The notes: generated by a model from the sequence alone, not told the origin. Shown: positions 25,694 through 36,357, counted from the stretch's first letter. The stretch: DNA of 64,000 bases from Pelosinus fermentans JBW45 (GCF_000271665.2 NZ_CP010978.1:4757001-4821000), one strand, 5' to 3'. Numbers and translations are program-made.

Positions 25694-26797
25694 TTATGAT
25701 AAACTATTTAAGAAATCTGCATAACTAAATCTGCGGATCACTTCTACAGTATCATCCAACCTCCGCACAGCAATAGCTGGCATCTTAAGCCCATTGAACC
25801 AATTCTTTTTTACCATCGTATAACCGGCCGCGTCCGCAAACCGAATTTCACTGCCAATTTGCAGTTTATCTTGGAAATGATAGGTGCCAAAAACATCTCC
25901 CGCTAGGCAAGATCGGCCGGCAACCATATATTGATACTTTCCGGTATCGCTCTCATCTATTTTGGCAGAAAGACTATATATTAATAAATCCAACATATGT
26001 CCTTCCACAGAAGCATCAACAATGGCAATGTCCATTTCATTATGAACCAAGTCAACCACGCTGGTAACCAGCTCTGCACAGCCAGTAATCGCACTTTCAC
26101 CTGGTTCTAAATATACCTGAACATCAAATTCTTTAGCAAAATCATCTAATTTTTTGCTGAAAGTTTCGATTGGGTACCCTTCTTTGGTGAAATATAATCC
26201 GCCGCCAAGACTTACCCATTGTAATTGTTTCAGCATATCCCCATAGTATTCACCAATGAAGTCAAGTTGCTTTGAAAAAGTATCCACATCATCATTTTCA
26301 CAGTTATAATGAAACATCAAACCACTAAGACGATGAAGCTGCTGTGCCAATACTTGCTTGTCAACAACTCCCAGCCTTGAATGCTTACGTGCTGGATCGG
26401 CTAAATCAAAATGAGAATGGCTAATTCCCGGATTGACGCGCAAACCCAATTTAGCTGATTTGGCCACATCGTAATATCGGTCAAGCTGGGAAACAGAATT
26501 AAAAATAATTTTATCAGCAAATTCGGTTACAGCCAGGATATCCTCCTGGGAATATCCCACACAATACGCATGGGTCTCCTTACCGAATTTTTCATGTCCT
26601 AGACGTGCTTCATACAGAGAGCTGGATGTGGTGCCATCCATGTATTGCTTCATCAAATCAAATACACTCCAGGTGGAAAAGCATTTTAGGGCCAATACTG
26701 ACTTGGCTCCAGAAAGCTGACGCACTTGCTGAATGATCTGCAAGTTCCGCAGCAGTTTTTTTTCATCAATCAAATAATAAGGCGTGGCAATTGTCAT
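25694..26797 (-). CDS. nspC: Carboxynorspermidine decarboxylase
   Basis: PLP-dependent fold-III decarboxylase, 367 residues, that converts carboxy(nor)spermidine to (nor)spermidine. The PLP lysine is in VLALKCFSTW (about residue 38); LRVNPGISHS, LGGGLYF and YLEPGESAI line the cofactor site. GACVFGD-type substrate residues appear as GRSCLAGDVFGTYHF. CAGGAG precedes the ATG. A hairpin with a T-rich tail lies in the 5' leader at 26834-26850. Confidence 0.9.
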   Translation of the reverse strand: MTIATPYYLIDEKKLLRNLQIIQQVRQLSGAKSVLALKCFSTWSVFDLMKQYMDGTTSSSLYEARLGHEKFGKETHAYCVGYSQEDILAVTEFADKIIFNSVSQLDRYYDVAKSAKLGLRVNPGISHSHFDLADPARKHSRLGVVDKQVLAQQLHRLSGLMFHYNCENDDVDTFSKQLDFIGEYYGDMLKQLQWVSLGGGLYFTKEGYPIETFSKKLDDFAKEFDVQVYLEPGESAITGCAELVTSVVDLVHNEMDIAIVDASVEGHMLDLLIYSLSAKIDESDTGKYQYMVAGRSCLAGDVFGTYHFQDKLQIGSEIRFADAAGYTMVKKNWFNGLKMPAIAVRRLDDTVEVIRRFSYADFLNSLS

Positions 26798-26833
26798 TTT
26801 TAAAAGCTCCTGTTTATAAATATTATTTTAAAA

Positions 26834-26850
26834 TGAGCTACCCAAGCTCA
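26834..26850 (-). promoter_or_regulatory. Hairpin in the nspC leader, attenuator candidate
   Basis: TGAGCT pairs with AGCTCA across a 5-nt loop, followed on the minus strand by TTTTAAAATAATA, about 40 nt before the start codon. The stem is short, so a regulatory role is uncertain. The region up to 27047 otherwise shows no gene. Confidence 0.3.
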
Positions 26851-27047
26851 AAAAATGATCTTATGTAAAAGTATATTATTTAAAGATAAATACTTATTTT
26901 TTGCATACTATAATTTTCTACGACACTAATAATAGCAAAATCGCGCGCATTTGTCGATTATTCTTTAAAAATAATCGAAATTTATATTTAAAAGTCGTTT
27001 GTCGCCGAAATGGTGTGATTTACTAGTCATCATTGCTACTATTATTA

Positions 27048-27464
27048 CTACTGGCAACGTTCAGGATTGTCGATAATCTTTTTGGTAAGTCCGATAAATT
27101 GCTCTTTCTCCTGTGGCTCTAATGTTGATAACAGCGAACGAAAAAACAACTGGTCTTCTTCTATATGTTTTCTTCCAAGATCTCTTCCACTAGAAGTGCA
27201 GTATAAATAAACAGCCTTTCGATCCTTCTCCGTCCGTTCTCGCTTAACAAGCCCTTTGTTCTCCAAACGACTTACAATTCCAGTTAACGTAGAGGGTTTA
27301 ATACAGTAGTGTTCGGCAAAATCATTGAACCTCCAAGGATCATCTGTACGTATATGCTGCAGTACATATAACTCTTTGCCCGAGAGTCCTGTTCGCTCAA
27401 ACTGCCTTATTTCCTTTTCTTTAAATATATGAATTAGTTTATGAAGTATCTGAAACTCCTTCAC
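27048..27464 (-). CDS. MarR-family transcriptional regulator
   Basis: Winged-helix regulator, 138 residues. The HTH and wing lie at about 30-100 (WRFNDFAEHYCIKPSTLTGIVSRLENKGLVKRERTEKDRKAVYLYCT), with the conserved D-R wing pair. It begins at GTG 27462-27464, 8 nt after GGGAGG. It is monocistronic, with inverted repeats in its promoter that suggest autoregulation. Targets are unknown. Confidence 0.88.
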   Translation of the reverse strand: MKEFQILHKLIHIFKEKEIRQFERTGLSGKELYVLQHIRTDDPWRFNDFAEHYCIKPSTLTGIVSRLENKGLVKRERTEKDRKAVYLYCTSSGRDLGRKHIEEDQLFFRSLLSTLEPQEKEQFIGLTKKIIDNPERCQ

Positions 27465-27485
27465 CCAACAACCTCCCTCTTTTGT

Positions 27486-27532
27486 TTAATACTTCATGCG
27501 TATAATACGTTTTAAGTATTACAATCGTATAC
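27486..27532. promoter_or_regulatory. MarR operator candidate
   Basis: TAATACTT...AAGTATTA arms about 19 nt apart enclose GTATAATAC, and a further GTATAC follows. Overlapping ATAC/GTAT half-sites directly upstream of the marR start suggest an autoregulatory site. Confidence 0.5.
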
Positions 27533-27584
27533 TAAAGTTTTCTTCACGTCAAGTACTGCAGGATCCATTGTGATGCATAAGAAA

Positions 27585-27627
27585 AAAGTTCACGCTAGTT
27601 ACATTGCCAGCGTGAACTTTCTTTTTA
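27585..27627 (-). terminator. Terminator after mtlA
   Basis: AAAGTTCACGCT pairs perfectly with AGCGTGAACTTT; T-rich on both sides (TTTTTTC on the minus strand, CTTTTTAT on the plus). It separates mtlA from marR. Confidence 0.85.
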
Positions 27628-27682
27628 TGTTACGTAGTCAGGAACGATGTATGTCTGCGACTTCAAGTGAGGAAGAATTAGC

Positions 27683-29089
27683 TTATGACAAACGTTTTAC
27701 TAACTGGTCGTATTCAGGGCTGTTTAAAAAGTTTTCAATCGAAATATGTTCTGCCGTCGGCAGTTTCGTTTTTGCACGTTCGGTTAACGTTCTTTGGGTA
27801 ATAACAATATCAGCATCGCTAGGAAGTTCATTGACTGCCGTATTGATAACAGCAATGTCTATGCCCGCTTCTTTAAACTTCTTACGAAGAATCGTAGCTC
27901 CCATAGCGCTAGACCCCATGCCCGCATCACAAGCAAATACCACTTTATTTACTTTTTTAGAAACAGTTTGAGTAACTTCTACTTTATTGCCTTTGAGTTC
28001 TTGTACTTTTGCAGTGGCTTGCACTAATTCGTCTTCATCTGCAACCTGATTGCTCATTTTAAGAATTGCAGAGGCAATGAAAAATGCTACGGCTGTTGCA
28101 ACGGCAACACCTGCTAATACGGCTAAGAGACCGCCTTTAGGAGACATTGCAATCAATGCGAAAATACTGCCAGGAGCAGGCACAGCAACCAAACCAGCAC
28201 CTAAAGCTTGGAAAGTCAGAGTACCAGAGACACCACCACCGATAACAGCTAATAGTAAACGAGGATTCATCAGGATATAAGGGAAGTAAATTTCATGAAT
28301 ACCGCCAAGGAAATGAATGATAATGGCACCCGGTGCAGATTGCCTGATACTTCCTTTACCTGCAAACCAATATGCCAGCAATATGCCGAGACCCGGCCCT
28401 GGGTTTGGTTCCAATAGGAAGATAACAGATTGCCCTGCTTTGGCTGCCTGTTCCATTCCAATAGGGCTTAAAATTCCGTGATTTAAAGCATTATTCAGGA
28501 AAAGAATTTTAGCAGGTTCAATGAATACATTTGCTAAAGGTAATAATCCAGCATTTACAACGGCTGCTAAACCAGCTGACAATGCTGCCGTAATCCCTAA
28601 CATGATAGGGCTGACACCAACAAATGCCAAGACTGCAAGAACACCGGCAACAATACCAGCTGAAAAGTTATTGATTAACATTTCAAAGCCAGCAGGAATG
28701 TTGCCTTCAAATGCTTCATCAACCTTTTTAATGGCCCAGCCGCCGATAGGGCCCATTAACATTGCACCCAAAAACATAGGCTGGGTCGAACCAACAATAA
28801 TACCCATAGTGGCAACGGCACCAACTACTCCGCCTCTGGCATCGTAGACCATTTTCCCGCCAGTATAACCAATCAGTAAGGGCAGCAGATAGACAATCAT
28901 GGGTCCGACTAGTTTTGATAAGTTTTCATTTGGCAGCCATCCTGTTGGAATGAATAAAGCAGTAATAAATCCCCATGCGATAAAAGCTCCGATATTGGGC
29001 ATTACCATTCCACTAAGAAACCTTCCGAACTTTTGAATCGTCGCGCGTGTTCCTAAACCATCTTTTTGCTTCGCTACAACTTTCTCCAC
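27683..29089 (-). CDS. mtlA: Mannitol-specific PTS EIICB component
   Basis: Membrane permease and phosphotransferase, 468 residues. EIIC spans about 1-340 ([19 protein letters not shown], the NHGILSPIG and [10 protein letters not shown] substrate motifs); EIIB follows, with the phosphorylated cysteine in [16 protein letters not shown] near 388. The usual EIIA (mtlF), MtlR and mannitol-1-phosphate dehydrogenase are not adjacent, so EIIA must come from elsewhere. The start is GTG 29087-29089 behind AAGGAGG. Confidence 0.93.
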   Translation of the reverse strand: MEKVVAKQKDGLGTRATIQKFGRFLSGMVMPNIGAFIAWGFITALFIPTGWLPNENLSKLVGPMIVYLLPLLIGYTGGKMVYDARGGVVGAVATMGIIVGSTQPMFLGAMLMGPIGGWAIKKVDEAFEGNIPAGFEMLINNFSAGIVAGVLAVLAFVGVSPIMLGITAALSAGLAAVVNAGLLPLANVFIEPAKILFLNNALNHGILSPIGMEQAAKAGQSVIFLLEPNPGPGLGILLAYWFAGKGSIRQSAPGAIIIHFLGGIHEIYFPYILMNPRLLLAVIGGGVSGTLTFQALGAGLVAVPAPGSIFALIAMSPKGGLLAVLAGVAVATAVAFFIASAILKMSNQVADEDELVQATAKVQELKGNKVEVTQTVSKKVNKVVFACDAGMGSSAMGATILRKKFKEAGIDIAVINTAVNELPSDADIVITQRTLTERAKTKLPTAEHISIENFLNSPEYDQLVKRLS

Positions 29090-29239
29090 TTGGCGTTCCT
29101 CCTTTAAAAATGTAAATATAATGTTCTATTTGCATCATATAATACTTATATATGCTTTTCAAGAAAATCAAAATTCGATTTCGTCATAGGACTTGTTGAC
29201 ATTTTTATAATATTCTCATTTTAGTCAATAAAACGAATC

Positions 29240-29271
29240 GAACCACAAAGACGCAAAGGGCACTAAGGGTT
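29240..29271. repeat. Dispersed repeat copy 3
   Basis: GAACCACAAAGACGCAAAGG followed by GCACTAAGGGTT, preceded by the shared AAACGAATC flank. It abuts the terminator at 29273. Confidence 0.85.
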
Positions 29272-29272
29272 A

Positions 29273-29330
29273 ACAAAAGGACTGCCTCATTACGATTTAA
29301 AAAATATCGTAACAAGGCAGTCCTTTTGTT
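29273..29330 (-). terminator. Terminator of tnaA
   Basis: AACAAAAGGACTGCC pairs with GGCAGTCCTTTTGTT, with an inner TTACGAT/ATCGTAA stem; it starts 9 nt beyond the tnaA stop on the minus strand. Confidence 0.85.
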
Positions 29331-29338
29331 AGTTTTTC

Positions 29339-30730
29339 CTATTCTTCAATTGGGACTAGTGATGCCTGGAAATGTCTAAGGATGGGCGGTTCCCATGTGA
29401 TTTTATAACCATGCTTGATCTCATGTGCCCTTTCTTTGATGGCAATAAGGGCATCAGCCATTACGTCAAAATGAGCCTGGGTATATACGCGGCGGGGAAT
29501 AGCCAAACGAGTAAACTCAAAATCCGCATGAAGCTGTTCTTTGGTATCAGGATCATTCCCCAGCATATAGGAGCCGATATCACATGTACGAATTCCTGCT
29601 TCCTTATATAGCTCAATCGCAAGAACCTGACCTGGAAATTCATAATAAGGCAGTTGGAGGAACATCGCCTTAGCATCTACGAATACACCATGACCCCCAA
29701 CTGGCGACTGATAAGCAATTCCTGCATCATCCAAGCGAGCTGCCAAATATTCCATTTGACCGATACGGTATCGCAGATAATTTTCATCCAGTCCCTCGTA
29801 AAGCCCCAGAGCCAAAGCTTCCAAATCACGCCCAGAAAGACCTCCATAAGTGGTAAAGCCTTCAAAGGAGATACAGCGAGCCTTAATAGGCAGAATCAAC
29901 GGAGAATCAGCATCCTTAATACCAATAAGCCCCCCCATACTTACTACACAATCTTTCTTGGAAGACATGGTAAACATATCTGCACAGGCAAATATGGTTC
30001 TGACAATTTCCTTAATGGATGCATCTTTAAATTCTTCCTCACGCAATTTGATAAAGTAGGCATTCTCAGCATAACGGGCAGCATCGATATCCAGAAGGAT
30101 ATTGTATTTTTTGCAGACAGCGGCTACGTCGCGAACATTTTGCACAGATACAGGCTGACCACCGGCAGAGTTGTTGGTAACGGTTATAACCACCAATCCG
30201 ACATTTTCAGGACCATATTCTAAGATGATCTTCTCCATCTTTTTAACATCCATATTCCCTTTGAAGGGAGCTCTCTTAGCGGGGTCTTTTGCTTCTTCAA
30301 CAACGCAGTCTATGGCCCTTGCGCCGCAAAGCTCTACATGTGCTCTCGTCGTATCAAAGAACATATTAGAGATCGCCACTTTACCCTCGCTTAGTACTGT
30401 ACCAAAGAGAACTTTTTCCGCTGCACGTCCCTGATGAACCGGCTGAATAAAGCCATAATTGAAAATATCCTTTCCGGCCTCGACCAGTTTGTAATAACTA
30501 GAAGATCCCGCATAGGCTTCATCGCCTCTCATAATGCCAGCCCACATTTGATCAGACATGGCATTAGTACCCGAATCCGTTAGAAGATCAATATAAACAT
30601 CTTGCCCAGCAAGGTTAAACAGATTATAATTGGCTTCTTTGATTTTTTCTTCTCTTTCTTTTCGAGTGAGCATTTTGATAGGTTCTACCATTTTGATTCG
30701 AAAAGGTTCCGGAATATATTTAACTGCCAT
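29339..30730 (-). CDS. tnaA: Tryptophanase (tryptophan indole-lyase)
   Basis: PLP enzyme, 463 residues, that splits tryptophan into indole, pyruvate and ammonia. Fold-I hallmarks: [16 protein letters not shown] near 47, the PLP lysine in [13 protein letters not shown] near 263 and [11 protein letters not shown] near 190. The C-terminal [16 protein letters not shown] segment follows the tryptophanase pattern (IGSFLLGRDP) rather than the MERG arginine of tyrosine phenol-lyase. The start is ATG 30728-30730 behind TGGGGGAA. A sigma-54 promoter at 30821 and the TyrR-like activator gene upstream indicate induction by an aromatic amino acid. Confidence 0.9.
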   Translation of the reverse strand: MAVKYIPEPFRIKMVEPIKMLTRKEREEKIKEANYNLFNLAGQDVYIDLLTDSGTNAMSDQMWAGIMRGDEAYAGSSSYYKLVEAGKDIFNYGFIQPVHQGRAAEKVLFGTVLSEGKVAISNMFFDTTRAHVELCGARAIDCVVEEAKDPAKRAPFKGNMDVKKMEKIILEYGPENVGLVVITVTNNSAGGQPVSVQNVRDVAAVCKKYNILLDIDAARYAENAYFIKLREEEFKDASIKEIVRTIFACADMFTMSSKKDCVVSMGGLIGIKDADSPLILPIKARCISFEGFTTYGGLSGRDLEALALGLYEGLDENYLRYRIGQMEYLAARLDDAGIAYQSPVGGHGVFVDAKAMFLQLPYYEFPGQVLAIELYKEAGIRTCDIGSYMLGNDPDTKEQLHADFEFTRLAIPRRVYTQAHFDVMADALIAIKERAHEIKHGYKITWEPPILRHFQASLVPIEE

Positions 30731-30820
30731 CACAAATTCCCCCATTTTTTAATGTGTTGTCACTTTTATACTGCTCTGCCTTGACAATGAATCAATGAAT
30801 TCTTTTACATCTTTTATATC

Positions 30821-30837
30821 ATGCAACTCTCATGCCA
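30821..30837 (-). promoter_or_regulatory. Sigma-54 promoter of tnaA
   Basis: On the minus strand TGGCATGAGAGTTGCAT: GG at -24 and GC at -12 with exact spacing (TGGCA-N6-TTGCA). It lies about 90 nt upstream of the tnaA start and just downstream of the activator gene. Confidence 0.85.
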
Positions 30838-31019
30838 AATCAGTTTAAGTGGGAATTTAATAGCATATTGAACATTCCGATAATTTTTCTTGATACGTTT
30901 TCTTCTCAGCTGATAAAAAAACGCACCAAGTTAGCCCCCTAACGATGCAGTTCTTCTTTTTTTACGATAACTTGTTTCTTAAACCGAAAGGCCACCAATA
31001 ATGAATATAAATATATCTT

Positions 31020-32621
31020 TCAAATCTTATATGCCCGAATTTTATTTAATATCGTGGTATTTGATACTCCTAAAACTTGTCCTGCTAATCTTGATGAAGG
31101 GTGTTTTTCTAAGACCTTCATAATGACTTCTTTTTCAATACCGGCAACAATATCTTTTAGCGAAGGCCATTCACCTTCAAGGGGAATCTCAATTTGCAGT
31201 GTTTGCTCATTGCGTGAGATATTCTTTCTGCTATGACTGTAAGCAGTGATATCGGCCCAAGCGAAAAGATGATCTGGTCTAATTTCAGCAGCATCAGTCA
31301 AATTAATCAAACGCTCCAGGGTATTTTCCAACTGCCTTACATTGCCGGGCCATTCTTGCTCCATCAAGAGAGCTGCGCTTTCTTTTGCCAAATACATTTC
31401 TGACTTATTCAGTTTCGTACAGATTTTTCGGATTAAATGCTGGGCAAGCAAGGGAATGTCCTCGTTTCTTTCTCTCAGGGGCAAAATAATCAATGGGATC
31501 ACATTCAGCCGATAATATAAATCCTCCCGGAATTTACCCGAACAGATTAATTCTTCCAAATTACGATGGGTCGCGGCAATAATCCGCACATCCACCGCAA
31601 TCTCTTTACTCCCCCCCACTCTGCGAATAGTGCCTTCTTGCAGAGCGCGCAATAACTGAACTTGCAGTCTCTGGGATATGTCTCCAATTTCATCCAAGAA
31701 CAACGTACCATTGTCAGCCTGTTCGAAAAGTCCCTTTTTTCCTCCTTTGACAGCGCCGGTAAAAGCCCCTTCTTCATAACCGAATAATTCGCTTTCCAGA
31801 AGGGTATCCGTCAATGCTGTGCAGTTGATAGCGATAAAAGGATTCTCACACCTGAGACTGCCCGTATGAAGAGCTGTTGCAAATAATTCTTTGCCAGTAC
31901 CGCTTTCCCCCCGCAGCAAAATGGTTGAGGAGCTTTTAGCTACGGTTTTGGCAACGGTTATGAGTCGAGCCATTTGGGGACTTTGATACACAATATCATC
32001 GAAAGTAATCAAAGGACGGGTTTTATCCGATTGCAATAGTATATTTTTTACTTGATGAAAATCTTGAACGGTAGAGACCGCCCCGATAATTTCTCCCTGA
32101 TCATTTTTCACTGGAACACTGCTGAAGAGAAATTGTATCGTCCTGCCATCCTTCTGAATCTTTCGCTCTCTTAAGCGGTACGTATGTCCCATCTGTAATG
32201 TTTCGAGAATAGATGGGTTTTTTCCCAGCAGTTTTTCCACTTGTAAGCCGACGACCTCATCTGGAGTACAATTGAATATTTTACATGCAACTTGATTAAT
32301 ATGGGAAATTTCACCTTGCCCATCAATGGCAAGCACCCCTTCGCTAACGGAATTGAGAATGGTTCGTAATTTATGCTCCTTTTCTTTATAAGGCATTTGA
32401 CTGCGGAATGTAACGGATTGAATATTCTCTAATGTTCTTAAGTCGGCAACGAATTCTTGAACTTGCATTGGAGAATCACACTGAAATTGAAGAACCATTC
32501 CATAGTTGGGAATGACCTCCATGGCGATTTTATCAATATGATGTTCTTCGGTAATCTGAAATATTTTATACCCTAATCCCGGACAATTAATAAAATTAAT
32601 TTGTATAATATATTCCTGCAT
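31020..32621 (-). CDS. TyrR-like sigma-54 activator
   Basis: Enhancer-binding protein, 533 residues: N-terminal ACT domain (about 1-73), PAS domain (about 82-190), AAA+ domain (about 208-440) with Walker A GESGTGKE, the sigma-54 contact loop GAFTGA and Walker [11 protein letters not shown], then a TyrR-type HTH (about 490-530, SSRLAGQVLGVSNTTILNKI). The ACT domain suggests aromatic amino acid sensing. Unlike E. coli TyrR it keeps an intact GAFTGA, so it can drive sigma-54 open-complex formation. Its neighbour tnaA has a sigma-54 promoter. Confidence 0.9.
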   Translation of the reverse strand: MQEYIIQINFINCPGLGYKIFQITEEHHIDKIAMEVIPNYGMVLQFQCDSPMQVQEFVADLRTLENIQSVTFRSQMPYKEKEHKLRTILNSVSEGVLAIDGQGEISHINQVACKIFNCTPDEVVGLQVEKLLGKNPSILETLQMGHTYRLRERKIQKDGRTIQFLFSSVPVKNDQGEIIGAVSTVQDFHQVKNILLQSDKTRPLITFDDIVYQSPQMARLITVAKTVAKSSSTILLRGESGTGKELFATALHTGSLRCENPFIAINCTALTDTLLESELFGYEEGAFTGAVKGGKKGLFEQADNGTLFLDEIGDISQRLQVQLLRALQEGTIRRVGGSKEIAVDVRIIAATHRNLEELICSGKFREDLYYRLNVIPLIILPLRERNEDIPLLAQHLIRKICTKLNKSEMYLAKESAALLMEQEWPGNVRQLENTLERLINLTDAAEIRPDHLFAWADITAYSHSRKNISRNEQTLQIEIPLEGEWPSLKDIVAGIEKEVIMKVLEKHPSSRLAGQVLGVSNTTILNKIRAYKI

Positions 32622-32711
32622 TGTCTGGTGCCGCCTTTCATGCCATAGTATTCAAAATTTTGTTTTAAAGAATTCCCATTTTCCACTTAGCTTATCAATA
32701 GACTACACCGC

Positions 32712-32758
32712 AAAAAATACCTGTGATCTACTGATAAGGTAGATTACAGGTATTTTCT
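32712..32758 (-). terminator. Terminator of the chemoreceptor gene
   Basis: AAAATACCTGT-ATCTAC and the complementary GTAGAT-ACAGGTATTTT form a long stem with one mismatch, downstream of the receptor stop. Confidence 0.8.
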
Positions 32759-32792
32759 ATAAAACAAATGTTAATTCCTACTACACAGTCTG

Positions 32793-34757
32793 CTAAATCT
32801 GGAAATTACTAACTGCTACTTGTAACTCGTGAGCCATTTGGGCAAGCTTCTGACTTGAAGCTGCGATTTCTTCCATAGAAGCAGCCTGCTCTTCTGTTGC
32901 TGCCGAAACGTTCTGTACCTCTCCTGCTGCGCCCTTCGTTAATTGATCAACCTGCTGTACCGAAAGCACAACGTGTTGACTGTCACTTGCCAAATGCCCG
33001 ATAACGGCTGATATCTCCCCAACCTGAACTGACAAGTTTGTTACCATCACAATGATTTCTTGGAAGCTGTCGCCCGCTTCATTTACAACTCCGGCACCAG
33101 CCTTAACCTTCGTCGTACCTTCTTGCATAGCGACTACAGCTTTGTCTGTCTCACTTTGAATTTCGCCAATCAGATGAGCAATTTGTTTTGCCGCCTCCTG
33201 GGATTGTTCCGCCAATTTGCGAACCTCTTCAGCAACGACTGCAAAACCGCGCCCCTGCTCACCTGCTCTCGCCGCTTCGATCGCTGCATTTAAAGCTAAA
33301 AGATTCGTTTGACCTGCAATTCCAGAAATCGTATCAACAATTTGTCCTATTTCTTTTGACCTTTCACCCAGTTGCGCAACAGCCATAGCCGAAGCACTAA
33401 CCGTATGTTCAATATCCAGCATTTGCTTAACAGCGCCTTGTACTGACCTGCCGCCTTCCTGGGCTGTATCGACGGCTTTAATCGACTGCTCTGATACCCC
33501 ACTAGCATTCTTTGCAGCCTGCTGAATATTCTTCGACATTTGTTCTATTACAGTGGTTACCTCACTCAGTACATGATATTGCTGATCCGTTCCTTCTGCC
33601 ACCTCCGTTATGGATGATGCAACTTGATTCGCAGCCAATGCGGACTGTTCAGCACTGGACGTTAGTTCTTCCGATGCTGCGGCCAACTGATGAGCATTCC
33701 CCTGCACCTGACCGACTAGTTTTTTCAAATTAGTTACCATTGTAGCAAAAGCGGCAGCTAGCAGGCCGATTTCATCTTTGGAAGATATCTCGATTTTCTG
33801 GGTAAGATCACCCTGGGCAATCTGGCTCGCCAGCTTCTGCATCTTTAAGATTGGTTCTGAAAAACTTTTGGCAATAAAAAAAGCTAATATCCCCACTAAC
33901 ACCAATACCACCAGCGTTACCAATCCCATCATAACTAATAAAGAATGGGTTTTCTCTGTTATAACAGTATAAGGTACCTCCAAACATATCAGCCAGCCTG
34001 TTCTATCATCATAAGTATACGTAACTAATTTTTTACCTGTCTCTTTATCCTCCATAGTTGCAAATCCGCTTTTCTTCTCAGATAAGCCTTGTTTTATAAA
34101 ACCTACTTCACTCATATCGACACGATCTTTGACCAAATTTTGATCTGGATGAGCCAATACTTTACCTTCACCATCAATTACATAAGCAACCGTACCATCA
34201 TTAGACAATTTCGTCACAAATTCACTTATTTTCGTGAGGGTAATTGACCCCTGCATGATTCCGATTATCCCGCCTGCTGCATCTGCATCACGAACAGGCG
34301 TTACAAGGTTAATAACAAAACGATTCGAGTTTTTGCTAAAAACAACTCCTGATATTACTTCATCTTGCCCCTTGAGCGCTAACTGATAAAAAGGACGCTC
34401 CCAAATGTTAGCAACCGGGATATTGTCACCACGTACAACCTGATTTCCTTTTACATCGTCAAGGGCAAATGAGTTTTCTGGATACACCTTCTGAACCTGA
34501 ACCAGAAATGTTTTTATCTTAGGTACATCAAAAGACTTTACCGTTGGATTGGCAGCTATTGTCTTAAGTGCAATAAAAGATTTATCAAGATATCCATTAA
34601 TTTGCAGATTAACTTCAATTGCGAGTTCCTTGCATTGATTAATTGTTTCTTTCTCTAGTTCCGCACTTAAATACCGTATTGAAATAACCGACAATAGTAT
34701 GAGCGGTATAAAACTTATTAATATCATAATGAGCAATAATTTCTTTTTAACACTCAT
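32793..34757 (-). CDS. Methyl-accepting chemotaxis protein with dCache-type sensor
   Basis: Transmembrane chemoreceptor, 654 residues: TM1 near 10-30, a periplasmic double-Cache-like sensor (about 35-275), TM2 near 280-305, HAMP ([22 protein letters not shown] onward) and the signalling coiled coil with the conserved hairpin tip [16 protein letters not shown] and the [30 protein letters not shown] block. The start is ATG 34755-34757 behind GGAGGAA; the 11 codons before it lack an RBS. A terminator separates it from the acid-sugar operon, so shared ligand sensing is only suggested. Confidence 0.9.
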   Translation of the reverse strand: MSVKKKLLLIMILISFIPLILLSVISIRYLSAELEKETINQCKELAIEVNLQINGYLDKSFIALKTIAANPTVKSFDVPKIKTFLVQVQKVYPENSFALDDVKGNQVVRGDNIPVANIWERPFYQLALKGQDEVISGVVFSKNSNRFVINLVTPVRDADAAGGIIGIMQGSITLTKISEFVTKLSNDGTVAYVIDGEGKVLAHPDQNLVKDRVDMSEVGFIKQGLSEKKSGFATMEDKETGKKLVTYTYDDRTGWLICLEVPYTVITEKTHSLLVMMGLVTLVVLVLVGILAFFIAKSFSEPILKMQKLASQIAQGDLTQKIEISSKDEIGLLAAAFATMVTNLKKLVGQVQGNAHQLAAASEELTSSAEQSALAANQVASSITEVAEGTDQQYHVLSEVTTVIEQMSKNIQQAAKNASGVSEQSIKAVDTAQEGGRSVQGAVKQMLDIEHTVSASAMAVAQLGERSKEIGQIVDTISGIAGQTNLLALNAAIEAARAGEQGRGFAVVAEEVRKLAEQSQEAAKQIAHLIGEIQSETDKAVVAMQEGTTKVKAGAGVVNEAGDSFQEIIVMVTNLSVQVGEISAVIGHLASDSQHVVLSVQQVDQLTKGAAGEVQNVSAATEEQAASMEEIAASSQKLAQMAHELQVAVSNFQI

Positions 34758-34879
34758 TTTGTGGATTCCTCCTATCAAATGTGATAGCAAATCTACTCAA
34801 AGTTATTTAAATATCCTTTATCCAGCAGTATTATTCAATCACTTCAATATTTAAGATACTGCATACCCTATAGTAAGAT

Positions 34880-34913
34880 AAAATGCATCAGGTGGAAATC
34901 ACCACCTGATGCA
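34880..34913 (-). terminator. Terminator of the acid-sugar operon
   Basis: TGCATCAGGTGG pairs perfectly with CCACCTGATGCA; the minus-strand exit is TTTTATC. About 78 nt past the MFS stop. Confidence 0.8.
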
Positions 34914-34990
34914 CAGGCTAAGTCTGCAAGATACGTCAAAGCATTTGCTATATTAATCTAAATGTAGTTGTCCCTACTTGTTTATCTTTT

Positions 34991-36265
34991 TTACACCTCT
35001 ATATGCTTAACTTTTCCCAGCAAGAATAGATAATTCAAAATACCAACAACCAAAAGTGCTGAAGAAAGGAGCAACGCCATAGTAAATGAACCGGTAGCTT
35101 GCAAAATTGCGCCGGTGACAATAGGACCTATCACTCCGCCCATATTAGAAACCGAATTTTGGAGTCCAGCAACCACTGAGGTCATATTTTTAGGTGCAAC
35201 ATCGCCGGGAAGCGCCCACACCTGGGAAGCAGCCACTGTCGTACCGGATTTTGCAATACATAAAAGTACGATGGCGGTTACCGCCGACTCCGCGAAAGCT
35301 GCCAGACCTATGCAAGATGCCATCAGAAGACCGCCAACTAAGAAGACCTTACGAGTAGCAGTTAAAGACAGCCACCCTTTTGACTGTACCTTGTCCGATG
35401 CCCAGCCCGCAGCAACTTCAACAAACATTGAGATTAACAGAGGCAGCATAGCTGCAAAACCCATAGCCAGCATTCCCATGCCTTTTTCCTTGATCAGATA
35501 CGTGGGAAGCCATGTAATAAAGAAATAAGAAGTATAATTAATCATAAAAAACCCGATGCACATTGCCCAAATATTTCTGTATTTTAAAAGTTCGTACCAT
35601 TTCATCGGCTGTTCTTTATCAAGACCTTCTTTTTTTGACTGTCCATCGCGAATGTATTTTAACTCAGCAGCATTGACACCTTTGTGTTCTTCGGGAATTT
35701 CTTTAAAGTACATGACCCAGATGATAGACCAGACAATCCCCGCCCCACCGATAATAACAAAAGTCATCTTCCAGCCAAATAAAGCAATAAGCCAGACAAT
35801 AAGCGGCATGGCAACCGCTCCGCCAAATTTCGAACCGCTGTCAAAGAGCCCGCCAACAGTTGCCCGTTCTTTATCAGGAAACCATTTGGAAGAAATCCCT
35901 GCATTGCTTGGATACGCAGCCGCTTCGCCAATCCCAAGAGCTACGCGAAACCCTAGTATTGATTTAAACCCTGTTCCGAGTCCCGTTAAGGCTGTGGCGA
36001 TCGACCACCAGGCTACAGCAAAGCCAAGTGTTTTTTTCTGTCCAATTTTATCAGCAAACCAACCTGCTGGAACCTGGAGCAAGGCATATGACCAAAAAAA
36101 TCCTGACATGATAATACCCATCTGGCTTGGCGTTATACTAAATTCCTTAGTAATATAAGGAGCTGCAGCTGCAAGCACGGTACGATCAATATAATTAATA
36201 GCAATTGCTGACCACATTAACGCTGCAACAACCCATCGCACATTAGATTTTTTCTCTGTTGACAA
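34991..36265 (-). CDS. MFS acid-sugar/organic-anion importer (ACS family)
   Basis: Twelve-TM anion:cation symporter family member, 424 residues, like hexuronate and glucarate importers: motif GWFADKIGQKKTLG after TM2, GIGEAAAYPSNAGISSKWFPDKERA in the TM4-TM5 region and a central loop near 200-230. It begins at TTG 36263-36265 behind GGAGGGG. It is the last gene of the operon with the DUF1537 kinase and PdxA2, so it probably brings in the acid sugar. Confidence 0.85.
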   Translation of the reverse strand: MSTEKKSNVRWVVAALMWSAIAINYIDRTVLAAAAPYITKEFSITPSQMGIIMSGFFWSYALLQVPAGWFADKIGQKKTLGFAVAWWSIATALTGLGTGFKSILGFRVALGIGEAAAYPSNAGISSKWFPDKERATVGGLFDSGSKFGGAVAMPLIVWLIALFGWKMTFVIIGGAGIVWSIIWVMYFKEIPEEHKGVNAAELKYIRDGQSKKEGLDKEQPMKWYELLKYRNIWAMCIGFFMINYTSYFFITWLPTYLIKEKGMGMLAMGFAAMLPLLISMFVEVAAGWASDKVQSKGWLSLTATRKVFLVGGLLMASCIGLAAFAESAVTAIVLLCIAKSGTTVAASQVWALPGDVAPKNMTSVVAGLQNSVSNMGGVIGPIVTGAILQATGSFTMALLLSSALLVVGILNYLFLLGKVKHIEV

Positions 36266-36357
36266 GATAACCCCTCCATTATATGTATTGCTATTACGCT
36301 TATTACTTTCGCTTGTTCATAAACTTCCTTTTTATTGCAGGAAGGAAGCGGATTGAA

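Noticed and set aside
27570-27971. Open frame of 133 codons on the plus strand
   Set aside because: Overlaps the mtlA terminator and the antisense of EIIB; no RBS.
29654-30223. Open frame of 189 codons on the plus strand opposite tnaA
   Set aside because: Lies entirely antisense to a well-conserved gene, has no RBS and encodes no recognisable family.
29339-30730. Tyrosine phenol-lyase instead of tryptophanase
   Set aside because: The diagnostic C-terminal region reads [10 protein letters not shown] as in tryptophanases and lacks the MERG arginine used by tyrosine phenol-lyase.
30838-31019. TyrR box (TGTAAA-N6-TTTACA) upstream of tnaA
   Set aside because: No convincing match; only isolated TTTACA-like words. 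The activator site for the TyrR-like protein could not be located.
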